From a bacterium EF100-94H03 bin56 (lineage in GTDB: Bacteria; Pseudomonadota; Alphaproteobacteria; SP197): 54,404 nt of DNA. Below, piece by piece: positions 15,000-23,185 of the stretch. The notes below the pieces were generated by a model. That model did no database searches and was not told the DNA's origin. It worked only from the letters and a program-made list of their open reading frames with translations. Location: NCBI GenBank assembly GCA_002238685.1, contig MPMV01000029.1, positions 1 through 54,404 on the forward strand, read 5' to 3'. The position numbers and the translations under genes were made by a program. Each line of letters begins with the position of its first letter. The stretch's first letter is position 1.

Positions 15000-15725
15000 A
15001 TGCGTGTCTTGCAGTCACTTTCACGGGGCCTCAGGACCCTCGACCTTCTCAGGGAGGCCGACGAGCCATTGCGCCTGACGCATATCGCCGATGAACTTGG
15101 TGTCCGCAAGTCTAACGCCTCCCATATTCTCAAGACCCTCGTGGCGGCTGGCTGGGCCACCCAGGATGGTACACGCCGCTATGCCCCGGCCGCCCGCTGT
15201 GGGGGGCGGCACACCCTGTCGGACGTTGTGGCCTGCAAGGAACGGTGCCGCCCTGCACTCGAATCCCTGGTCACTGCCACGGGCGAGTGCGCCCATCTTG
15301 CCGTTCTCGTCGAACACCGGGTCTGGTACGTCGACAAGGTGGAGTCCACGTTGCCGCTGAAGGTCGACCATCCGATCGGAGCACTTTCGCCGCTCCATTG
15401 CACGGCACTCGGCAAGGCTTTCCTCGCCTTCGGCAAGGCCGGCACCCCGCCCGTCCTGTCGAGATACACCGATCGTACGATCGTCGAACGTCATCTTCTG
15501 GCGCGGGACGTAGCGGCGACGCGAGCCCGTGGCTTTGCCATCGACAACGAGGAGTTTGCCCAGGGCATCCGTTGCGTGGCCCGCCCCGTCTACGACATCC
15601 GCGGCGACATGATCGCCGCACTCGGGATTTCCGGGCCATCGGTGCGCATTGACGACAAGCGACTGGAGGAATTCGGTGCGCTCGTCAGAGCCACCGTCAT
15701 CGTTCCCGAAGACAACGCGTCATGA
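15000..15725 (+). CDS. IclR-family transcriptional regulator
   Basis: The 241-residue regulator has an N-terminal winged helix-turn-helix (LTHIADELGVRKSNASHIL, then LVAAGWATQ) and a C-terminal effector domain (LPLKVDHPIGALSPLHCTAL, ALGKAFLAF, FAQGIRCVARPVYD), the normal IclR layout. GAGGAAG precedes ATG 15000, so the longer frame from 14931 is rejected. Its stop overlaps the ATG of the Gfo/Idh/MocA gene (ATGA), placing the regulator first in the catabolic operon and pointing to autoregulation. The likely effector is an intermediate of the pathway downstream. Confidence 0.93.
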   Translation: MRVLQSLSRGLRTLDLLREADEPLRLTHIADELGVRKSNASHILKTLVAAGWATQDGTRRYAPAARCGGRHTLSDVVACKERCRPALESLVTATGECAHLAVLVEHRVWYVDKVESTLPLKVDHPIGALSPLHCTALGKAFLAFGKAGTPPVLSRYTDRTIVERHLLARDVAATRARGFAIDNEEFAQGIRCVARPVYDIRGDMIAALGISGPSVRIDDKRLEEFGALVRATVIVPEDNAS

Positions 15726-16798
15726 TCAGGACACCGGTGCGCATCGGCTTCATCGGCACGGGCCGGATTTCCGATCTTCATGCGGCCGGATACCTCGGTA
15801 CTGCGGCGGCCCGAATCACAGCCCTGTGTGACACGAATGTGGAGCGTGCACGTTCGAGAGCACGCGCCTGGGGACTCGATGACGCGATGGTGACGGATGA
15901 TCCCGCAGTTCTTCTCTCCCGCAATGATGTGGATCTCGTCGAGATTCTTCTGCCCCACCATCTTCACTGTGCGGCAGCACTCGCGGCGATCGAAGCCGGC
16001 AAGATTGTCTCGCTCCAGAAACCCATGTGCCTCACCATGGAAGAGGCCAACCGACTGGTCGATGCGGCAGAAGCGCACGATCGGCCGGTCCGGGTGTTCG
16101 AGAACATTCTTTTCGATCAACCGGTCATGGTTGCAGACACCCTTGTCGGTGACGGCGCCATCGGCAGGCCTTTGGCCATACGCATGAAGTCGAATCCCGG
16201 CAAGGGCCAGGGCGCCTGGGAGGTCCCTTCGGAAACCACGGCCTGGCGGCAAAGGCGAGACCTTTCCGGAGGCGGCCCGCTCATCTTCGACGATGGGCAC
16301 CACAAGTTTTCACTGGCATGGCACTTCATGGGGGAGCCTGAAGAGGTCCATGCGTTCATTGGCCGGACCACACACAGGGACGGCAGCCTGCTGGATGCCC
16401 CGTCGATCGTTTCCCTGCGCTTTGATGAACAGCGTATCGGCAGTTTCGAGGCCATCTACTCTCCCGACCTCGAGATCGAAACGCGCCAGTATCCCCAGGA
16501 CGACCGGATCGAGATCACTGGAACCAGCGGCATCATCTGGATCAACCGGGGCCACGGGAGCATCGGCAACCAGCCATCTGTGCTGTGTTTCAGGAATGGG
16601 GAACTGGACTCCACTCATGAGGCCTGCTCGCGGTGGGAAGACAGCTTCGTCCGCGCCACCCGGCACTTCCTGACGTGCCTGCAGGAAGGACATGCCCCGG
16701 TGCTCACCGCACGGAACGCCAGAAGCGTCCTGCGATTCGCCCTTGCCGCAGAGGAATCGGCGCGGATCGGCCGTGCCGTGCGTTACACGGATACCTGA
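15722..16798 (+). CDS. Gfo/Idh/MocA-family NAD(P)-dependent oxidoreductase
   Basis: The 358-residue product has an N-terminal Rossmann fold (VRIGFIGTGRISDLHAAGY) and LLPHHLHCAAALAAIEAGK. The family's EKP motif appears as QKP (LQKPMCLTMEEA). The C-terminal dehydrogenase domain contains GGGPLIFDDGHHKF, with the usual Asp/His region. The Glu-to-Gln change in EKP is unusual, because the Lys of EKP is catalytic and the Glu is normally conserved. Such enzymes oxidise sugars, inositols or sugar acids at C1/C2 or reduce keto-sugars. It is coupled to iclR upstream and lies one base before the ThDP gene. Confidence 0.9.
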   Translation: MIRTPVRIGFIGTGRISDLHAAGYLGTAAARITALCDTNVERARSRARAWGLDDAMVTDDPAVLLSRNDVDLVEILLPHHLHCAAALAAIEAGKIVSLQKPMCLTMEEANRLVDAAEAHDRPVRVFENILFDQPVMVADTLVGDGAIGRPLAIRMKSNPGKGQGAWEVPSETTAWRQRRDLSGGGPLIFDDGHHKFSLAWHFMGEPEEVHAFIGRTTHRDGSLLDAPSIVSLRFDEQRIGSFEAIYSPDLEIETRQYPQDDRIEITGTSGIIWINRGHGSIGNQPSVLCFRNGELDSTHEACSRWEDSFVRATRHFLTCLQEGHAPVLTARNARSVLRFALAAEESARIGRAVRYTDT

Positions 16799-16799
16799 C

Positions 16800-18659
16800 A
16801 TGGTCCCCGACACCAGGAGCGGACGCGCGGCGTGGTTGGCATCCCTTGGCGGACTGGACGAGGCCATCGGTGCCGGCCACCTCTCACAGCCCTTGATCCT
16901 GCCCCTCACCGAAGCGCTTGTTCTGGGGCTGATGCGGCAGGGCGTCACCAAGTTCCTGATGATCCTCGGTCATGGATCAACGGAACTCGCGGAGACTCTC
17001 AGGGTCTATGAGGAAGCCGGGCTGGTCCGCGGATACCAGTTCCGCAACGAAGTCGAAATGGCTCACGCAGGCACGGCACTGCGATGGGTCTACGGTGAGA
17101 CAGCGGCCGTGGTGACGTCGATCGGTCCCGGCGCCCTCCAGGCGATGGCCGGGTCCCTCGCCGCCGCGTCCAATGGCGTCGGAATCTACCACATCTATGG
17201 CGACGAAACGACCCGCGGTGAAGGGTACAACATGCAACAGGTGCCGAAACCCGAACAGGGCCTCTTCGGGCGCATCACGGCACTCATGGGCGCGTCTTAC
17301 ACGCTGCACACGCCAGGCGCGCTGCGCGATGCGCTACGGCGGGGAGCAGCGACGGTCTTTCATCCATGGAAGGCCGGACCATTCTATCTCAACCTGCCGC
17401 TTAACACGCAGCCCGCCACGCTGGCCCTGCGTCCCGACGCCCTGCCGAGACGGCCACGGGCCATTCCCCAGGCACCCGCCGATGACTCCCTCATCGATGA
17501 AGCGGCCAGGATGATCAGGGATGCCAGACGCGTTGCCATCAAGGCGGGCGGCGGCACCCGCGGCGCCAGCGGCGCACTCCGGCGCTTCGCCGAGGCGGCC
17601 GGCGCGGCCGTCGTCCTTTCCCCGGGCTCCACGGGAGTCATGCCGGAGAGCCACCCGCTCAACATGCATGTCGGGGGCTCCAAGGGTTCGATCAGCGGCA
17701 ACTTCGCCATGGCGAATGCGGACCTCGCCATCTTTGTCGCAAGCCGCGCCGTCTGCCAGAGTGACTGTTCCGGCATCGGCTGGCCCGGGGCTCGCCAGGT
17801 CATCAACATCAACGCGGATCCCGTCGATGTTCTCCACTACAACAACACCCTGGCCCTTCCGGGGGATGCCGCAACGATAATGGAGCGGCTGGCTGAGCGC
17901 CTCGGGCCCGGTCCGGGAGAGTCCGCCTGGCTGACCGCCTGTGCGGACAGGAAGGTCGCCTGGCGGACATTCAGGGCGGAACGCTATGCATGCGGACCGC
18001 TCCAGGACAGCGCGTGGAAGCGGCCTGTTCTCACCCAGCCCCAGGCCATCCGAATCGCTGACCGATTCGCCCGACACATCGACGCCATCAAGTTTTTCGA
18101 CGCCGGCGACGTGCAGGCCAACGGCTTTCAGGTCGTCGAGGACGAGAAGGTGGGAGAGAGTTACACGGAGTCGGGCTCGTCATACATGGGGTTCGCGGTT
18201 TCCGCACTGCTCGCCGGGGGAATCGCCGGCCAGGGGCGTTACGCCATCGCCATCACCGGTGACGGGTCCTTCATGATGAATCCCCAGGTCCTTATCGATG
18301 GCGTCGAACATGACGTTCACGGCACCATCCTGATTCTCGACAACCGCCGCATGGGCGCCATCAGCCAGCTGCAGGTGGCCCAGTACGGCAAGGACTACCG
18401 CACCGCCGACGACGTCGTCGTCGACCTCGTCGGCCTCGCAGCTGCAGTCGGGGGCGTGAAGGCCCTTCATGGCGGCTGGAACGCCGAGAGTCTCCGGAAT
18501 GCACTCCACGAGGCTCACGCCTGGCCAGGGCTCAGTGTCGTTCACGTTCCCGTCTACCATGGCAGCAATCCCCTCGGGGGGCTTGGCGCATGGGGCGAGT
18601 GGAACGTGGGCAACTGGTGCGACGACGTCGAAAAAGCCTGGACCGGCACTCTGATCTGA
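16800..18659 (+). CDS. IolD-like ThDP-dependent hydrolase/lyase (trihydroxycyclohexane-dione hydrolase family)
   Basis: The 619-residue ThDP enzyme has a PYR domain with the catalytic Glu in FRNEVEMAHAG, followed by TSIGPGALQAMAGSL, and a PP domain with the cofactor motif GDGSFMMNPQVLIDGVEHD and NRRMGAISQLQ. The GHGS and N-E-x-x-MAHA pattern and the length match IolD, which opens the ring of 3D-trihydroxycyclohexane-1,2-dione in inositol catabolism, better than acetolactate synthase. No other iol genes are present, so the substrate may be a different cyclitol-derived dione or 2-keto compound. ATG 16800 lies one base after the previous stop; the open frame back to 16692 overlaps the oxidoreductase and is rejected. 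Family assignment is good, reaction uncertain. Confidence 0.82.
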   Translation: MVPDTRSGRAAWLASLGGLDEAIGAGHLSQPLILPLTEALVLGLMRQGVTKFLMILGHGSTELAETLRVYEEAGLVRGYQFRNEVEMAHAGTALRWVYGETAAVVTSIGPGALQAMAGSLAAASNGVGIYHIYGDETTRGEGYNMQQVPKPEQGLFGRITALMGASYTLHTPGALRDALRRGAATVFHPWKAGPFYLNLPLNTQPATLALRPDALPRRPRAIPQAPADDSLIDEAARMIRDARRVAIKAGGGTRGASGALRRFAEAAGAAVVLSPGSTGVMPESHPLNMHVGGSKGSISGNFAMANADLAIFVASRAVCQSDCSGIGWPGARQVININADPVDVLHYNNTLALPGDAATIMERLAERLGPGPGESAWLTACADRKVAWRTFRAERYACGPLQDSAWKRPVLTQPQAIRIADRFARHIDAIKFFDAGDVQANGFQVVEDEKVGESYTESGSSYMGFAVSALLAGGIAGQGRYAIAITGDGSFMMNPQVLIDGVEHDVHGTILILDNRRMGAISQLQVAQYGKDYRTADDVVVDLVGLAAAVGGVKALHGGWNAESLRNALHEAHAWPGLSVVHVPVYHGSNPLGGLGAWGEWNVGNWCDDVEKAWTGTLI

Positions 18660-18661
18660 CC

Positions 18662-20377
18662 ATGAAAGGCAAGGCAAGAGGACTGGAAGGCGGGCTCACC
18701 GACTACGGTGACCGGGAGTTTGCGCGATTTCTGCGCCGTTCCTTCGCCCGGTCCGCCGGTCTGGCCAGCCGGTCGCTGGACCGACCGGTGGTCGGTATCT
18801 GTCACACCGCGAGCGGCTTCAATCCCTGCCACAGACACTTTGGCGACATGATGGAATCAGTCGCCAGGGGCGTGACCGCCGCCGGTGGCCTGCCGGTGCC
18901 ATTCCCCGTAATCTCTCTTGGAGAGGCGTTTCTTCATCCCACATCGATGGTCTACCGCAATCTGATGGCCATGGCCGTGGAGGAGATGATTCGCGCGCAG
19001 CCGATGGACAGTGTCGTCCTCCTGGGAGGATGCGACAAGACCGTCCCGGCCCTCCTGATGGGTGCTGCATCGGCCGGCAAGCCCGCCGCCCTGGTGGTGG
19101 CCGGCCCGATGATGACCGGACGCCACAGGGGCGAACGCCTGGGCGCCTGCACGGACTGCCGGCGTTTCTGGGCGCTGTTTCGCGCAGGCAGAATCGAGCG
19201 GGAAGAGATCGAACAGGTTGAGGGCCGGCTTGCTGTAACCACGGGGACCTGCGCGGTCATGGGAACGGCCTCGAGCATGGCTCTTGTCGCTGAAACCCTG
19301 GGGTTTGTCCTTCCTGGGACGGCAGCGATACCCGCGGTTCACGCTGATCGCCTTCGGGCCTCGGAAGAAACAGGCTCCCTTGCCGTGACAATGGCGATTG
19401 AAGGCGGTCCCACGCCCCGCACACTCATCACGTCCCAGTCTGTCGACAATGCCTTCCAGGTCCTGCTTGCTGTCTCCGGCTCGACGAATGCCGTCATTCA
19501 TCTTGCAGCCATCGCCGGGCGCGCCGGTGTTGACTTCGATCCCGACCGCTTCAATGACCTGGCGCGCAAGACTCCCGTCATCGTCGACCTCAAACCCGTC
19601 GGCGAAGGCTACATGGAGGACTTTCATGCCGCCGGCGGCCTGGACGGTGTGCTGCGCGGGATTGCCGATGGCCTCGAGGGGGGCTGCCTCGACATCACGG
19701 GACGCGCACTCGCCAAGCGGCTCGAGGACCCCCTCGCGGATCCGGTCGATCACCGTGTCATCCGCAAGGCCGATGACCCCGTGGACGGCCAGGGAGGACT
19801 GGTCATTCTTCATGGATCCCTGGCGCCCGATGGCGCCCTTCTCAAGCGGGCTGCCGCGACACCCCGCCTTCTCGAGAGCGAGGGCCGTGCCGTGGTCTTT
19901 TCCTCTCTCGAAGATCTCGCGACGAGAATTGACAGTCCCGATCTCGATGTCCGTGCGAATGACGTCCTCGTTCTGCAGAACGCAGGGCCGGCAAGCCCCT
20001 CGGGCATGCCCGAAGCCGGTTACCTTCCCATTCCGCGAAAACTCGCCGTCGAGGGCGTCACCGACATGGTACGCATCTCGGATGCCCGGATGTCAGGCAC
20101 AGCCTTCGGAACCATCATCCTCCATGTGGCGCCTGAATCCCATCTTGGAGGTCCGCTGGCCCTGGTGGAAAACGGCGACAGGATCCGCCTTTCCGTTTCG
20201 TCCGGCACCATCGACCTCCTGATCAGCGACGACGAACTGGAGCGCCGTCGACGCGCCTGGCAGCAACCCCGCGCCACTCACCGGCGCGGATACCGCTCGC
20301 TTCACGCGACGAGTGTGTTGCCCTGGACGAAAGGGTGCGATCTCGATTTCCTGAGACCCGTAGTGGCCGCCGACTGA
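18662..20377 (+). CDS. IlvD/Edd-family dehydratase, probably for a sugar acid
   Basis: The 571-residue iron-sulfur dehydratase carries the three cluster cysteines in NPCH (C56), GGCDKT (C123) and GTCAVMGTASSM (C196), plus the C-terminal catalytic Ser region SDARMSGTAFGTIILHV. The sub-pattern GICHTASGFNPCHRH resembles the pentonate/hexonate dehydratases (arabinonate, xylonate) rather than the branched-chain IlvD. They convert aldonates to 2-keto-3-deoxy acids. The start at 18662 is two bases after the previous stop. Placed after an oxidoreductase and a ThDP enzyme, it probably dehydrates a linear acid released by them; the exact substrate is inference. Confidence 0.86.
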   Translation: MKGKARGLEGGLTDYGDREFARFLRRSFARSAGLASRSLDRPVVGICHTASGFNPCHRHFGDMMESVARGVTAAGGLPVPFPVISLGEAFLHPTSMVYRNLMAMAVEEMIRAQPMDSVVLLGGCDKTVPALLMGAASAGKPAALVVAGPMMTGRHRGERLGACTDCRRFWALFRAGRIEREEIEQVEGRLAVTTGTCAVMGTASSMALVAETLGFVLPGTAAIPAVHADRLRASEETGSLAVTMAIEGGPTPRTLITSQSVDNAFQVLLAVSGSTNAVIHLAAIAGRAGVDFDPDRFNDLARKTPVIVDLKPVGEGYMEDFHAAGGLDGVLRGIADGLEGGCLDITGRALAKRLEDPLADPVDHRVIRKADDPVDGQGGLVILHGSLAPDGALLKRAAATPRLLESEGRAVVFSSLEDLATRIDSPDLDVRANDVLVLQNAGPASPSGMPEAGYLPIPRKLAVEGVTDMVRISDARMSGTAFGTIILHVAPESHLGGPLALVENGDRIRLSVSSGTIDLLISDDELERRRRAWQQPRATHRRGYRSLHATSVLPWTKGCDLDFLRPVVAAD

Positions 20378-20441
20378 TGGTGTTACACGGTCAAGGTCCC
20401 CTGCCCCGCCAATTCGGAACTGCCGCCGGAAGAGAAACACC

Positions 20442-22112
20442 ATGACGGACCGGCGTGAGTACGATTACGTCATCATGGGGGCGGGAAGCGCCGGATGCGC
20501 GCTTGCAGCCCGGCTGACGGAGGACCCCGCGAACCGGGTTCTCCTTCTCGAAGCCGGTCCGGCGCGGGGTACACCCTTCAATCACTGGCGTATAGGGATG
20601 CCCGCTGCGTTCGGCAGTACCTGGCAGAGTCCCCAATTCAACTGGATGTTCGAGGGCGAAGCGGAACCGCAGCTCAACAATCGTTCCATCATCCAGCCAA
20701 GGGGCCGGGTGCTGGGCGGATCATCGTCCATCAACGGCATGTGCTTCATCCGTGGCCACGCCCTCGATTTCGAGCGCTGGGTCGAGGAAGGCGCCACAGG
20801 CTGGTCGTGGCGCGAGGTCCTCCCCTACTTCAGGCGCCTGGAAACCTGGCAGGATGGCGAGAGCCGCTGGCGCGGCGGCTCAGGGCCGGTGCAGGTCATC
20901 AAGGGCGCCTGGCCCAGCGAACTCTACCAAACCTTCATCGACGCGGGCATCGAGGCGGGCCATCCCTTTTCCGAGGACATCAATGGTAAACTCCAGGAGG
21001 GTTTTGGCGCCTTCCAGATGAACGTCCGCAACGGTGTCCGTGCGTCGACGGCCGAGGCCTACATCCGCCCCAACCGGCATCGCCCCAATCTCGCCATCGA
21101 GACCGGCTCGCTGGCCGCTGCCATCACGATCGAAGGCAATCGTGCCTCGGGCATCACTGTCCGCAGGAACGGCGGCGGCAGCGACACCGTTCGGGCTGCC
21201 CGGGAGATCATCCTTGCGGGAGGTGCCGTCGGCTCTCCGCACCTGCTCAAACTCTCCGGCATCGGCCCGGCGGACGAATTGCGGCACCATGGCATCGATG
21301 TCAGGGTCGACCTTCCGGGTGTCGGAGAGAACCTTCAGGATCATCCGATCATCTACATGAGATGCCGTGTCGACCAACCCGTCTCCATGAGCCGCTACAT
21401 GAAGCCGCACATGATGGCCTACACCGGCCTTCGATGGCTGGCGACACACACCGGACCTGGCGCCACCAACAACATCGAGACCTGTGCGTGGCTGCGTACG
21501 GAGCCTTCACTCTCCCACCCGGACATGCTGATCCAGTTCCTTCCCGTCCTTCTCACCCACGAGGGCGAGGTGCTGCCAGGGAGCCATGGCTTCACCTATT
21601 GCCTCGGCCCGACGCGTGTCGACGGCCGTGGCTGGATCCGGCTGCGCAGCGCCAGTCCGGACGACCCTCCCCGCATTGTCTCGAACTTCCTTTCGACGGC
21701 CTCGGACCTTGAGCGCATGAAACGGTCCCTCGAGATCAGCCGCGACATTGTCTCCCGTCCGGCCCAACAGACCCATGGTCCTCAGGAAGTCGATCCTGGT
21801 CCGGATGTCCGTTCACATGGCGACATCGAGGACTATCTCCGAGACAACGTGGCCGGCGACTTCCATCTGGCGGGAACCTGCCGGATCGGCATCGACACCA
21901 TGGCCGTGGTCGATCCGGCACTGAAAGTTCACGGCATCGAGGGCTTGCGCGTGGTCGACGCCTCCGTCATGCCGAGCATCGTCAACGCCAACACCAATGC
22001 CACCTCCATCATGATCGGAGAAAAGGCAGCCGACATGATTCTCGGACGTGCACCGCTGCCACCCGCCGACGTTCCCCTGCCCGGAATGACAGGTCAGCAG
22101 GCAGGGGCATGA
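20442..22112 (+). CDS. GMC-family FAD-dependent oxidoreductase (choline/alcohol dehydrogenase-like)
   Basis: The 556-residue flavoenzyme starts DYVIMGAGSAGCALAARL (ADP-binding GxGxxG), has GRVLGGSSSINGM (GMC signature 1), GGAVGSPHLLKLSGIGP (signature 2), catalytic His475 in DFHLAGTCRIG, and the second catalytic/FAD region NANTNATSIMIGEKAAD. Members oxidise primary alcohols, sugars or polyols with FAD. It lies 64 bp after the dehydratase in the same direction, with GGAAGAG upstream of the ATG, and is probably co-transcribed. It could catalyse the entry oxidation of the imported polyol or sugar. It is a soluble or peripheral enzyme with no signal peptide. Confidence 0.9.
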   Translation: MTDRREYDYVIMGAGSAGCALAARLTEDPANRVLLLEAGPARGTPFNHWRIGMPAAFGSTWQSPQFNWMFEGEAEPQLNNRSIIQPRGRVLGGSSSINGMCFIRGHALDFERWVEEGATGWSWREVLPYFRRLETWQDGESRWRGGSGPVQVIKGAWPSELYQTFIDAGIEAGHPFSEDINGKLQEGFGAFQMNVRNGVRASTAEAYIRPNRHRPNLAIETGSLAAAITIEGNRASGITVRRNGGGSDTVRAAREIILAGGAVGSPHLLKLSGIGPADELRHHGIDVRVDLPGVGENLQDHPIIYMRCRVDQPVSMSRYMKPHMMAYTGLRWLATHTGPGATNNIETCAWLRTEPSLSHPDMLIQFLPVLLTHEGEVLPGSHGFTYCLGPTRVDGRGWIRLRSASPDDPPRIVSNFLSTASDLERMKRSLEISRDIVSRPAQQTHGPQEVDPGPDVRSHGDIEDYLRDNVAGDFHLAGTCRIGIDTMAVVDPALKVHGIEGLRVVDASVMPSIVNANTNATSIMIGEKAADMILGRAPLPPADVPLPGMTGQQAGA

Positions 22113-22418
22113 CAGCGCCAACGCTTCGCCTGGCGCCTCATGGCGATTGACTCATGGTTCAAGGGGAACGTGGTTGATTGACCTATTGCTCTGCCGGGAC
22201 CATCACCCGGCACTCCGCCCCCCGGCGGCCGTCGTAGTCCACCCAGGATAGCCATTGCGTACGCTACTCTCGTTGGTGACGGTCGTGTCTGTCGGCACGA
22301 CAGCGCTCGCGCTCCGAGCCTCGCATATGACCATTGCGCCCTCTACCGCCCGCCGGTCTTGCTTGCCTTGCGGTGCTGTCCGGGGCATCGATGCCGCATC
22401 GATGGACGGGGACGGGTC
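22113..22418. other. Spacer after the GMC gene
   Basis: I see no gene in these roughly 300 bp. A small perfect 6-bp hairpin (GCCGGG...CCCGGC, 22193-22211) without a T-tract may mark the end of the carbohydrate operon. The rest has only short frames without features. Confidence 0.35.
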
Positions 22419-22778
22419 ATGCGGGGCGAATTCTGGCTGCTGGCGCTACTCTGGTTGCCGGCCGGGTTGATCGGGCAGGCGGCGATCCGGTTCACGGCGT
22501 CGTCCGGTTTGTTCCAGGGCTCTGGAGAGATGTTCGCAGCCCTGGGTTCGCTCGTCCCGATTGCGCCCTGCGGCTTGCCGCTGGCCCTTGGCTGTCGTTG
22601 CCTCTGGCGCCTCGGCTATCGACGCGCAGCGTGGGCGACAGGTGTCGGGCTGGGCACCCTGACGATGGCCGGGACCGTGTTCGCGGGCCTGCTCGGGCCG
22701 GTGGCGATTGCAGCCTGGGCCGTGCTGCTCAGCCTGCCGGTCTGGATCGCCTGGTTCTGGCTCGCGCGGCGCGGATGA
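22419..22778 (+). CDS. Small hydrophobic membrane protein of unknown function
   Basis: The 119-residue product is almost entirely hydrophobic, with three to four predicted membrane helices: FWLLALLWLPAGLIGQAA, an Ala/Leu/Pro-rich segment near residues 40-60, and two C-terminal ones ending PVWIAWFWLARRG. The positive-inside rule suggests the RRG tail is cytoplasmic. The ATG at 22419 follows a G-rich GGGGACGGG region. I do not recognise the family. It lies 306 bp after the GMC gene and may or may not belong to that operon. Confidence 0.55.
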   Translation: MRGEFWLLALLWLPAGLIGQAAIRFTASSGLFQGSGEMFAALGSLVPIAPCGLPLALGCRCLWRLGYRRAAWATGVGLGTLTMAGTVFAGLLGPVAIAAWAVLLSLPVWIAWFWLARRG

Positions 22779-22838
22779 CCGTCGAGGGGACAAAACGGTG
22801 GTGCCTTCGGGGCGGCGCCGCCTGAAGCAGGGCTGCAG

Positions 22839-22859
22839 TCGCGAAACGTCGTTTCGCGA
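22839..22859. repeat. Perfect 21-bp palindrome (10-1-10)
   Basis: TCGCGAAACG and its exact inverse CGTTTCGCGA are separated by a single T. It lies 60 bp after the small membrane protein, downstream of another GC-rich imperfect inverted repeat. There is no T-tract and the loop would be too small for a good hairpin, so a protein-binding operator is more likely than a terminator. Confidence 0.5.
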
Positions 22860-23185
22860 GGGCGCCCGTGCCGCTGCCGGTTTCTCCCGTACGACAGTCC
22901 ATCGCCTCACCCTCAGGCGTCTCGCCTGGCTCAGGGCGAGAAGTCGGCCATCCCGGGGAACGCTTGAGACGATGTCCAGATCGACCAGACCATGAGAACG
23001 CCTCTGCGTCAGCCGGCGAAGGCATACAGATGTCCGGCATGACGCACGCCGAAAACGTCGTCAGAACTGACCTGAACAACGGTTTCGATCCCCTTGCGCA
23101 GATCGGAGACAAGAGCAACTTCTTGACGACAGGCAAGAAATTCGCGATGCTTCCGAGTATCCAAGTCAGAAGCGGGGAGGCTTCC
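22860..23185. other. Spacer and leader before the orphan binding-protein gene
   Basis: I support no gene here. The binding-protein frame is open back to 22868, but those residues have no signal peptide or family match. Near the right end TTGACG is followed 17 bp later by GATGCT, a weak promoter candidate. Confidence 0.35.

Noticed and set aside
16800..22112. Classical myo-inositol (iol) operon
   Set aside because: Only an IolD-like enzyme is present. No iolB, iolC, iolE or clear iolG partner is seen, and a sugar-acid dehydratase is present instead.
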